Origin: Algoriphagus formosus
Lineage (GTDB): Bacteria; Bacteroidota; Bacteroidia; Cytophagales; Cyclobacteriaceae
Assembly: GCF_002807035.1 (NCBI RefSeq)
Contig: NZ_NIUC01000004.1
Location: 124,001-188,000 of the forward strand
Length of the DNA: 64,000 nt
Reading direction: 5' to 3'
Both the position numbers and the translations under genes were made by a program. The notes under the pieces were generated by a model that made no database searches, had not been told where the DNA came from, and worked only from the letters and a program-made list of their open reading frames with translations. Shown here piece after piece: positions 56,906 through 64,000 of the stretch. Within the stretch, counting starts at the first letter, position 1; each line of letters starts with the position of its first letter.

Positions 56906-58258
56906 ATGAAAAAAATCATCCTCCTTTCGTTTTTTGTTATTCTGACGACTTTTCCCGCTTTTTCCCAATATCAAATTATCACAGGTGGCTGGATTTATGA
57001 TACCGATACCAAAGCTTTCAAAAAGAACTCCGCCATTTATCTAGTCAATGGATTGTTTGGGACTGGCAGTGAAAATATCACCAACTGGCAGGTCAAGAAG
57101 CTTTCAGACGATGATTATATCCTGCCGGGCTTGATCGACCTGCATGCCCACTATCGGGTAAGCTATGAAGGAAAGGCCTATGATGATACGGTAGCCATGC
57201 CAAAGATCTTTTTGGCAAATGGGGTCACGAGCACTTTTCCTGCAGGTGAGATTGAGCCTGAAAAAATGTGGGATTTGCAGAGAAAAATAGATGCTGGGCA
57301 AATGCCTGGGCCAAGAATTTTACACTCAGGGCCTTATTTTGGTACTGCTGCAGCAGATTGGAGCCCGGATATTTCAGAGTCTCAAATCAGGCAACGGGTA
57401 GATGAGTGGGCCAGTCGGGGCGCTTATGGGTTTAAAGCCAAGGGGGTAAATGCAGAGCAACTCCAAGTCTTGATTGATCAGGCTCACAAGCATGGACTGA
57501 CTGTTACCGGGCATTTGAATTCGGGCTATCGAAACTCCGTCAATCCTCAAGAAGCCATTGAAATGGGAATCGATCGCGTCGAGCATTTTCTTGGAGGTAG
57601 ATTGTTGGCTGACTCGGTGGACGCTTATCAAAGTTTAAAGTCGCTGGATCCCTCAGACCCAAGGTTGGATGAGATTATTCAGTTGTACATTGGCAATGGG
57701 GTTTATTTTGACGCCACCTTGGCTACCTATGGAGCCATAGGCATTGTTGACTCTCCGATATTCTTTGATTTTGCGATTGAGAATGAATATTTCACCCCTT
57801 TTACTCGTGAGATCATCCGATCCAAGTCAGCTTCGGCTTTTAATGAACTTTGTGCTTTGATCTATCCGGTGAAGCAGCAAACACTCAAGCGCTTTTATGA
57901 TGCCGGCGGCTTAATCACCGTGGGTACTGACCGACCGCTACTTTTAGATAATTATCTGGGTGGGGGAATCGGTGGGTTTTTCATCCATCGGGAAATGGCA
58001 GCCATGGTTGAGATCGGGATTCCTGCTGGAGAGGTGATTTATTTAGCTACTCAACAAAATGCGGAGGCTCTTAGAATAGCTGACAAAGCGGGTAGCATCA
58101 GCCCCGGCAAATGGGCAGATATGATGATTATTCGTGGCAATCCCATTGAAGATATCAACCGAACCCGCAGCGTACATACGGTCGTAAAAGCCGGAAAATT
58201 TTACTCATCCCATGATTTAAAAAATGCAGCAAAAGGGAAGTTGGGGCCGCAGGAATGA
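56906..58258 (+). CDS. Exported amidohydrolase-family protein
   Basis: A 450-residue metal-dependent hydrolase with a signal peptide (ends FPAFSQ). Metal-ligand motifs of the amidohydrolase barrel are visible: LPGLIDLHAHYR (HxH), TVTGHLNSG, DRVEHFLGG and a late Asp in VGTDRPLL. The C-terminal GSISPGKWADMMIIRGNP is typical of imidazolonepropionase/prolidase-like members. Substrate is unknown. It is divergent from the esterases. Confidence 0.88.
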   Translation: MKKIILLSFFVILTTFPAFSQYQIITGGWIYDTDTKAFKKNSAIYLVNGLFGTGSENITNWQVKKLSDDDYILPGLIDLHAHYRVSYEGKAYDDTVAMPKIFLANGVTSTFPAGEIEPEKMWDLQRKIDAGQMPGPRILHSGPYFGTAAADWSPDISESQIRQRVDEWASRGAYGFKAKGVNAEQLQVLIDQAHKHGLTVTGHLNSGYRNSVNPQEAIEMGIDRVEHFLGGRLLADSVDAYQSLKSLDPSDPRLDEIIQLYIGNGVYFDATLATYGAIGIVDSPIFFDFAIENEYFTPFTREIIRSKSASAFNELCALIYPVKQQTLKRFYDAGGLITVGTDRPLLLDNYLGGGIGGFFIHREMAAMVEIGIPAGEVIYLATQQNAEALRIADKAGSISPGKWADMMIIRGNPIEDINRTRSVHTVVKAGKFYSSHDLKNAAKGKLGPQE

Positions 58259-58338
58259 TATGGGTTAAAACACAATTACCAATTTGATAATTACCCAATC
58301 TTTCTTATTTACTGTTTCTAAAGGAGCTAAATCTTATT

Positions 58339-59187
58339 TTATTTCTCGAAGTATCTAGGTTGAAGCATAGGATCATCCTCGTTACTTAGCAGCTTAAATA
58401 GAATGGGGTCTCGCAAAATTTGAGTGACGGACAGCTCCATTCCATCCACCATCACTGTTTGACCCATGAGACGTATTCCATGGCTGTAATCCACATACCA
58501 GTCCACGTGCCCCGCATAGACTGGCTGAATGGGTTTTCCATCCAATTGATGCCAGCCATAGATAATAACTTTATTGGATAAGTCACTGAGTTGATGGGAT
58601 AGAATAATGTCCTTTTTGATTCCGGCGATTAGTTGGCCGTTTTGCCCACCTGCTTCCTTTTTTTGCAATTCGATCTGGTTGTTGTGTTCGACAAATTTTT
58701 CTACGCTTTCATTTTGATTACCCACTGGTTTGTAAAAAAATGGAGCCAATTTGATGGTGGCATGATCGTAAATATGATCGCTGATTTTTGCCGTAATCAA
58801 CGATCCTCCAAATAAATCAGCAAGTTTTTGAGCTGTATGAGGATTCATGGGGATTCGGCAATAATCTTCATTTGAACCTACCGCTAAATAGTCGGGCATA
58901 GCCTGGTAAATCACTTCATGCTCTTCTCCTAATGCATCTTCAAAATCACCTCTAATAATCACTAGTTTTCTTAAAAAATCAGGCATATTGCCTGAGGATA
59001 AGGCCTTATAGATTTCCTCCTCTCGCTCAGAAAGAGGCAGAGAACTGATTCGGTGCATAAACTCTGAACCCGTTTCTGCATTTGCTTTTCTTTCAGGAAT
59101 TTTAAGAAGGGTTTCTTTGATTTGGCTTAAAACACTCATCGAAAAATATAATGAAATGAATAGGATTAATGGGAGCTTTTTCTTCAT
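58339..59187 (-). CDS. Exported protein of unknown function
   Basis: A 282-residue protein with a signal peptide (ends MSVLSQ). The C-terminal half holds a striking segment: IIYGWHQLDGKPIQPVYAGH then VDWYVDYSHGIRL. Its His, Asp and Tyr residues (DGKPIQP, GHVDWYVDYSHG) look like an active or binding site, but I do not recognise the family. No operon partner; convergent with the amidohydrolase gene. Confidence 0.6.
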   Translation of the reverse strand: MKKKLPLILFISLYFSMSVLSQIKETLLKIPERKANAETGSEFMHRISSLPLSEREEEIYKALSSGNMPDFLRKLVIIRGDFEDALGEEHEVIYQAMPDYLAVGSNEDYCRIPMNPHTAQKLADLFGGSLITAKISDHIYDHATIKLAPFFYKPVGNQNESVEKFVEHNNQIELQKKEAGGQNGQLIAGIKKDIILSHQLSDLSNKVIIYGWHQLDGKPIQPVYAGHVDWYVDYSHGIRLMGQTVMVDGMELSVTQILRDPILFKLLSNEDDPMLQPRYFEK

Positions 59188-59312
59188 GTGTTAAATATGG
59201 TGCGTTTCTATTTGAAACTGATTTTTCGATTTATTTTTTATTTAAAAGAAGTTTATAGGATTTAAAAATTGGATGTGTTTTTTTTGCCCAAAAATCTAAC
59301 TTATCCACCACA

Positions 59313-59918
59313 ATGAAAAATTATCGCAAACCTCAAATTTGGAATTTAACCTACCTATTATTTACTATCTTCTTTTTTGCTTGTACTGAATCTGAAGATC
59401 CTCAAATTCCTGCTGAAGAAGAGTTAGAAGATTCACTCTATTTCGATTTGACAATTGATGGAAAAAATTTCCGCACTGAAATCCCTGAAGCAGACCTGGT
59501 TCCAAACACAGGCTTTGAAAAAAATGATTCAGGGAACCCAGGGATAAATGCCATGTTTTACAATTTCTTTGATTATTCTATTTCAATTTTGATGAACCGC
59601 GACTGTGGTACTGAGGAGAACAGGGATTGTATTGATTTGATCATTTTTAGATCAAACCCTCTTAGTGTAGGAAATTTTGCAAATGAATTTACAAATGGAC
59701 TTTTAGTTGGAGGTGATACCTATGCTTTAAGCTATACTGGTCCCAATATTTCACCAGACCCCTCAGATCAAATGATCTCTATGGAAATCACAAAATTTGA
59801 TGAGGAAATTAGTATTGTGGAAGGCACTCTTTCGGGAAGTTTTTACAAAGCAGGTGATACAACTCCAATACTTTATCCATTTAGTGCAAAATTTAGAATT
59901 TACATACAGAAGTTTTGA
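59313..59918 (+). CDS. Lipoprotein of unknown function
   Basis: A 201-residue lipoprotein (signal ending TIFFFAC, C24, then an acidic linker). The mature part is beta-rich and contains two Cys (NRDCGTEENRDCID) that may form a disulfide. Its end (SIVEGTLSGSFYKAG ... YPFSAKFRIYI) resembles the GTxSGxF type of ending in the frameshifted lipoprotein at 53622, suggesting a shared fold. Function is unknown. Confidence 0.65.
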   Translation: MKNYRKPQIWNLTYLLFTIFFFACTESEDPQIPAEEELEDSLYFDLTIDGKNFRTEIPEADLVPNTGFEKNDSGNPGINAMFYNFFDYSISILMNRDCGTEENRDCIDLIIFRSNPLSVGNFANEFTNGLLVGGDTYALSYTGPNISPDPSDQMISMEITKFDEEISIVEGTLSGSFYKAGDTTPILYPFSAKFRIYIQKF

Positions 59919-60028
59919 CCTTTTGTTTTTTTAAATACTTGTAGATTTTAAATAGACCTTTCAACCTACTTAAGAAAAGTTGAAATTTTGAAAGAAAATG
60001 TGAAGATCTTATTTTCCATCGTCAATTT

Positions 60029-60057
60029 TTTGAATATCTTATTCAACTGTAACTTTA
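60029..60057 (+). promoter_or_regulatory. Candidate promoter of the agmatine operon
   Basis: TTTG (60029-60032), 17 bases, TAACTTTA (60050-60057), 7 of 8 match to TANNTTTG, 25 bases before the GTG start. Confidence 0.45.
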
Positions 60058-60081
60058 CCAACTCATTCAATACCAGAAGCC

Positions 60082-60957
60082 GTGTCAAATAAAAACGTCA
60101 AAGTAGGCCTCGTTCAACTCAGTTGCTCTGGGGATGTGGCCGATAATATGAAGAAAACCATTGCAGGTATCCGTGAAGCAGCCAAAAAAGGCGCTCAGGT
60201 AGTGGTCTTGCAAGAGCTTTTTAGATCCCTCTACTTCTGCGATGTGGAGGATTATGAAAACTTCAAATTAGCGGAAGCCATTCCTGGACCTTCTACAGAT
60301 TCCCTCGGTGCTTTGGCCAAAGAATTAGGAGTGGTGATTGTCGCTTCCCTTTTTGAAAAGCGGGCGGAAGGGCTTTATCATAACACTACAGCGGTTCTAG
60401 ATGCTGACGGAACTTACCTTGGCAAATATCGAAAAATGCATATCCCGGACGATCCGGGCTATTTTGAGAAGTTTTACTTCACTCCGGGTGACTTGGGCTA
60501 CAAGGTTTTTCCAACCAAATTCGGAAAGATCGGCGTCTTGATCTGTTGGGATCAGTGGTATCCGGAGGCTGCTCGAATTACAGCCTTGAAAGGCGCAGAC
60601 TTTTTGGTGTATCCTACGGCCATCGGTTGGCATAAAGATCAGGACCAACTTACCAATGATGAGCAATATGGCGCTTGGCAAACGATTCAGCGCTCCCATG
60701 CCGTCGCTAATGGAGTTCCGGTAGTATCAGTCAATCGTACAGGCGTAGAAGGTGAGATGCAGTTTTGGGGAGGATCTTTTGTAGCCAACTCTTTTGGTCG
60801 GGTGGTGTACAAGGCTCCTCATCTCGAGGAAGAAGTGCATGTAGAGGAGCTGGACCTGACTGGTTCGGATCGATACCGTACGCATTGGCCTTTCCTCAGA
60901 GATCGCCGCATCGATAGTTACGAACCGATTACCAAGCGTTACCTAGACGAGGAATAA
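60082..60957 (+). CDS. aguB: N-carbamoylputrescine amidase
   Basis: A 291-residue nitrilase-superfamily enzyme. The Glu-Lys-Cys triad is visible: E in LQELFRSLYF, K in KYRKMHIPDD and C in GVLICWDQWYPEA. It converts N-carbamoylputrescine to putrescine, CO2 and ammonia. The start is GTG at 60082: it gives the family N-terminus (SNKNVKVGLVQ) and no in-frame ATG exists between it and the upstream stop. The agmatine deiminase gene follows two bases later, completing the agmatine-to-putrescine route. Confidence 0.93.
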   Translation: MSNKNVKVGLVQLSCSGDVADNMKKTIAGIREAAKKGAQVVVLQELFRSLYFCDVEDYENFKLAEAIPGPSTDSLGALAKELGVVIVASLFEKRAEGLYHNTTAVLDADGTYLGKYRKMHIPDDPGYFEKFYFTPGDLGYKVFPTKFGKIGVLICWDQWYPEAARITALKGADFLVYPTAIGWHKDQDQLTNDEQYGAWQTIQRSHAVANGVPVVSVNRTGVEGEMQFWGGSFVANSFGRVVYKAPHLEEEVHVEELDLTGSDRYRTHWPFLRDRRIDSYEPITKRYLDEE

Positions 60958-60959
60958 AG

Positions 60960-62033
60960 ATGGCTGATGTATTTGAATTGGCTCGATCTGGAGCAGCAAC
61001 TCCAGCCGAATTGGGCTATTATTTTCCAGCGGAATTTGCACCTCAAGAATCCATGTGGCTCTCTTGGCCCCATAAGGAAGCTAGCTGGCCGGGTAAAATT
61101 GAGAAGATTTTTGCGCCTTACTCCCAGTTTATCAAGGAAGTAGCCAAAGGCCAAAAAGTCAATATCAATGTGGCTGATGAAGCCATGAAGTCCTTTGCTT
61201 TGGCACATTTGGAAAAGGCTGAGGTGGATTTGAGCAAAATCGCTTTCCACTTTTTCCCAACCAATGATGCCTGGTGCCGGGACCATGGACCTGCCTTTGT
61301 GATCAATCCCCAAGCAGAACCGAAAAAAGCTATCGTCAAGTGGAACTACAATGCCTGGGGAGACAAGTATCCTCCGTATGATTTGGATAATCAGATTCCC
61401 ATCCGGATAGCAGAGCATTTGGGTATTCCCTTTTTCAAACCCGGAATCGTCATGGAAGGCGGTTCGGTAGAATTCAACGGAAAAGGAACGCTACTCACTT
61501 CCACAGCCTGTCTGCTCAATGAAAACCGGAATCCTCACCTCAATCAAGCTCAAATTGAAAAATACCTCTGTGATTACTACGGGGTAAAGCATATTTTGTG
61601 GGTTGGTGATGGAATCATCGGAGACGACACCGACGGGCATATCGATGACATCACACGATTTGTGAATGAAGATACGGTGGTGACCGTGGTGGAGGAAAAT
61701 GAAGCGGATGAAAACCACGAAATCCTGGCTGAAAACCTTGAGCTCCTTAAGAAAATGAGGCTTGAAAATGGCAAGCAACTTAACATTGTGGAGCTTCCCA
61801 TGCCAAGTCCCGTGATTTGGGAAGATCAGCGACTTCCGGCTTCCTACGCCAATTTCTATATCGCCAATGAGGTGGTCGTGGTGCCGACTTTCCGGGATAA
61901 AAACGATCAAAAAGCCCTCGATATTCTGACGGATTGCTTTCCCGGCAGACGTGTGATCGGAATTGACAGTACCGATATCATCTGGGGACTTGGATCTTTT
62001 CATTGTCTGAGTCAGCAGGAACCGGCGGTGTAG
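60960..62033 (+). CDS. aguA: Agmatine deiminase
   Basis: A 357-residue PAD-like (peptidyl-arginine deiminase superfamily) enzyme that converts agmatine to N-carbamoylputrescine. Catalytic motifs include WCRDHGPAFV, EGGSVEFNG, DDTDGHIDD and the nucleophile Cys in GSFHCLSQQEP near the C-terminus. Length matches AguA. It is the second gene of the aguB-aguA operon; the product of AguA is the substrate of AguB. Confidence 0.94.
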   Translation: MADVFELARSGAATPAELGYYFPAEFAPQESMWLSWPHKEASWPGKIEKIFAPYSQFIKEVAKGQKVNINVADEAMKSFALAHLEKAEVDLSKIAFHFFPTNDAWCRDHGPAFVINPQAEPKKAIVKWNYNAWGDKYPPYDLDNQIPIRIAEHLGIPFFKPGIVMEGGSVEFNGKGTLLTSTACLLNENRNPHLNQAQIEKYLCDYYGVKHILWVGDGIIGDDTDGHIDDITRFVNEDTVVTVVEENEADENHEILAENLELLKKMRLENGKQLNIVELPMPSPVIWEDQRLPASYANFYIANEVVVVPTFRDKNDQKALDILTDCFPGRRVIGIDSTDIIWGLGSFHCLSQQEPAV

Positions 62034-62597
62034 TAGAAAGTTCATTAGTGCCTAAGCAGGAGGGTAGTCGAAGCAGAATGAGTAAAGTATTCCAATTGAG
62101 TGGCAGTTTGTAAATGGTAAGTAGTAAGTAGTGGGCGGTTTTAAGTGAGATAAGGGGTAAGTAGTAGGCATTGGTTTGCAGTTAACACAAATCACGAGCT
62201 GTGAGCGAATTTTAAGTACAGAAGGTTAATTTTTCGGCTATTTCAGAGCGAGAATCAGAAAGCTAAATTTTTTTAAGCGGCTGATTTCTCTGGATTCCTA
62301 TTAAATAAGATTTTCGCTAAATTCATCGTTAGATTTTTTCAAGAATCGAAAAAAGATTAATTAATTTGGTAATTCGATGAAATATTTCGTTAGATTATGT
62401 TTTTTCAAATAAACTGAGGTTTTAGGGGGGGGGGCTTAAGCTATGGACTCAAAATAATATTCTGAAAAAATCCGTTTTTCAGATTGTACAATTCTAAGAA
62501 TTCAAGTTTCTGATAATGAGTGATTTGGAAGTTTGAAAAAGACTCTTTAAAATCAACCATTCAATTAATTAGTTCAACACTTTAACCATTAACAACT
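62034..62597. other. Noncoding stretch with short direct repeats and a G10 tract
   Basis: About 560 bases. At 62117-62170 the unit GTAAGTAGT recurs (GTAAGTAGTAAGTAGT and GTAAGTAGTAGG). A run of ten G lies at 62425-62434. I see no ORF, RNA gene or consensus promoter. It precedes the small secreted peptide gene. Confidence 0.6.
62425..62434. repeat. Homopolymeric G10 tract
   Basis: Ten consecutive G in otherwise AT-rich DNA, 164 bases before the peptide gene. Such tracts change length easily. Confidence 0.8.
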
Positions 62598-62804
62598 ATG
62601 AAAAAGTTAAAAGTTACATTTATGCTAGCATCTGCCCTTCTGTTTTTCGGAAGTGGTCAATTAATGGAAGCAAACGCACAATCGGATCCTAGGCATTATA
62701 GGGTTTATGATGAAGACCCAGACTTATGTACTTATGGGTGCTATGAACCTGGAGGCAATTGTTATTCAGAAGATCCTTTTGAGGAGCAGTTCGCCTGTGA
62801 TTAA
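62598..62804 (+). CDS. Small four-cysteine secreted peptide (NVEALA-like)
   Basis: A 68-residue precursor. The N-terminal hydrophobic leader (KVTFMLASALLFFGSG) is followed by LMEANAQS, at the place of the NVEALA motif in Bacteroidota NVEALA peptides. The remaining 40 residues are acidic and hold four cysteines (CTYGC, GGNC, FAC), as expected for a disulfide-bonded exported peptide. The next gene is a DUF4221 propeller-type lipoprotein 55 bases away. In Bacteroidota such peptides are often found beside propeller lipoproteins, with no known role. Family membership is by resemblance only. Confidence 0.65.
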   Translation: MKKLKVTFMLASALLFFGSGQLMEANAQSDPRHYRVYDEDPDLCTYGCYEPGGNCYSEDPFEEQFACD

Positions 62805-62811
62805 ATTTTGC

Positions 62812-62836
62812 AGAGGAGGGTGAAAGCCCTCTTCTT
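62812..62836 (+). terminator. Weak hairpin between peptide and lipoprotein genes
   Basis: GAGGAGGGT GAAA GCCCTCTTC followed by TTTAC. It could attenuate read-through, so the peptide would be made in excess of the lipoprotein. Confidence 0.45.
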
Positions 62837-62858
62837 TACTGAATCTATCTCAAAAAAA

Positions 62859-63995
62859 ATGATCAAAAGATTTTTGACCCTAAGCCTTATTTTGTTAGGC
62901 CTTGTTTTCTTCTCATGCCAAGAGGAAGAAAAAACCAAACCACTTTCCTATCAACTCACCCATGCTTTTCGCCTAGTCGTAGAGGATCACCCACTTCGTA
63001 CCTGGAGCCTACAAACCAAAGTTATCGATGGCGAAGAAAAGTTGTTTTTTGGGGATGTGCGAAGTAAAGACAATATCAAAGTTTTCAATATGGACAAAAA
63101 GGAATGGGAAGAGCCTATTCGATTTGAAAAAGAAGGGCCGGATGGAATAGGGACAATGAACGGATTTTATGTTCATACCTTGGATTCTATTTTTGTGGTG
63201 AACAGCTTTAGTTGGGAGATTCACCTGATGAATGGCAGTAAGAAGGTAAGAACCTACAATACCAAAGAAGGAATTCCTGCCATGGATCAAATAACCCCTT
63301 TTACCACCAATAATGCTATTTCAGGAATAATCAACGGGAAATTGATTTTTTATGGATTCCCGGAAGTCCCCTATCAGGGTTTGGACTATCATAACCGGGT
63401 GAAAATTGCCCAATCCATTGATTTAATATCCGGAGAAAATAAAGTTGGAATCGGATACCCTAAGGAATATCATAATAAATATTGGCCGATAGTAATTACA
63501 CTTAACGATCAAACTACTAATGGCGAAGTGGTTTTCATCAATTTCCCATATAGTGACTCAGTTTATTTTTATAATGAAGAACTCAAAGAAGTTAATTCAT
63601 TTAAATTTTCATCTGTTAAAAAGTCCCAAACCCCTTCTTTTGAGGATAATTCCGTAGCAAGAAATAGTGAGCTTGCATATTTTGAAGCATTAGGCCATGG
63701 TATATTTAGAGATGTCCTGGCTGAAAAGAATAGAGACTATTTATACAGAACCATATCCTATAGCAAAAGCGACCCGTCTTCTTTCTCTACCTATTCTGAA
63801 TTCAAGCCAACCGCTGAGCGGAACCTATTGATTTATGATTTGAAGCAAGATACCTTTATCGGAGAGATTGACTTTCAAGAAGGTGAATTAGACCGGATTC
63901 CCATGATGTTTGTAGGGGAAAAAGGATTGTACCTCAGCAAGATGAGTGAAAAAGAGGAAGCTGTAGACTTTTATTTGTTGTCATGGGACGAGTAG
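62859..63995 (+). CDS. DUF4221-type lipoprotein
   Basis: A 378-residue lipoprotein (signal ending LVFFSC, C20). It shares with 22401-23549 the segment style EKEGPDGIGTMNGFYVHTLDSIFV and an overall beta-propeller-like, DUF4221-type pattern. I chose the ATG at 62859, with a clear signal peptide; a TTG at 62808 upstream is unlikely. It follows the small four-Cys peptide gene, with a weak hairpin between, so the two are likely one transcription unit. Function unknown. Confidence 0.7.
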   Translation: MIKRFLTLSLILLGLVFFSCQEEEKTKPLSYQLTHAFRLVVEDHPLRTWSLQTKVIDGEEKLFFGDVRSKDNIKVFNMDKKEWEEPIRFEKEGPDGIGTMNGFYVHTLDSIFVVNSFSWEIHLMNGSKKVRTYNTKEGIPAMDQITPFTTNNAISGIINGKLIFYGFPEVPYQGLDYHNRVKIAQSIDLISGENKVGIGYPKEYHNKYWPIVITLNDQTTNGEVVFINFPYSDSVYFYNEELKEVNSFKFSSVKKSQTPSFEDNSVARNSELAYFEALGHGIFRDVLAEKNRDYLYRTISYSKSDPSSFSTYSEFKPTAERNLLIYDLKQDTFIGEIDFQEGELDRIPMMFVGEKGLYLSKMSEKEEAVDFYLLSWDE

Positions 63996-64000
63996 GGTTT

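Noticed and set aside
62117-62170. GTAAGTAGT repeats as a CRISPR or iteron array
   Set aside because: Only a few irregular copies, no spacers, no cas or replication genes.

Overview
The window looks like chromosomal DNA of a Bacteroidota, most likely order Cytophagales (Cyclobacteriaceae or Algoriphagus-like). I infer this from a SusC/SusD pair, two giant proteins ending in the gliding-motility-associated (type B) type IX secretion signal, a Porin_10-like barrel, an NVEALA-like peptide, DUF4221 lipoproteins, and promoters of the Bacteroidota form TTTG-N17/19-TANNTTTG. Gene density is high and most genes are ordinary housekeeping or envelope genes. I see no prophage, CRISPR array, insertion sequence or rRNA operon.

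Layout: (1) 1-7.3 kb: end of a porin, a MiaE-like tRNA hydroxylase, a MacB-type permease, a small haem-type membrane protein, and a minus-strand set of ABC-F ATPase, sodium:solute symporter and RlmI-like methyltransferase. (2) 7.5-13.7 kb: two tandem paralogous secreted proteins of about 1045 residues. (3) 13.8-17.6 kb: galE, a secreted unknown, and gamma-glutamyltransferase. (4) 17.7-18.4 kb: two identical tRNA-Asp genes with a near-consensus promoter, then a GIY-YIG nuclease ORF closed by a second, altered copy of the tRNA 3' half and terminator. (5) 18.5-23.5 kb: accA, an overlapping MBL/patatin/acyltransferase cluster, a TerB-like protein and a DUF4221 lipoprotein. (6) 23.7-32.9 kb: valS, a SusCD nutrient-uptake pair and a CocE/NonD hydrolase. 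(7) 33-40 kb: fumarylacetoacetase, glycerophosphodiesterase, a 39-residue membrane peptide, a large CBM9-like unknown, a TIM-barrel lipoprotein and a flavin reductase. (8) 39.4-50.2 kb: MORN and TPR proteins, a secreted unknown, a TPR histidine kinase with a LuxR-type regulator, a three-gene membrane/HTH operon with a palindromic putative operator, and a CPA1 antiporter. (9) 50.3-60 kb: a sortilin-like propeller protein, a frameshifted lipoprotein, two esterases, an amidohydrolase and two unknown envelope proteins. (10) 60-64 kb: the agmatine-to-putrescine pair AguB/AguA, a noncoding stretch with a G10 tract, a four-cysteine secreted peptide and a DUF4221 lipoprotein.

The most unusual items are the tRNA-Asp/GIY-YIG cassette, the four-Cys peptide with its propeller lipoprotein, two copies of a long nested hairpin repeat with compensatory base changes, and the tandem secreted paralogues. 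All functional calls come from reading motifs by eye; no database search was run.
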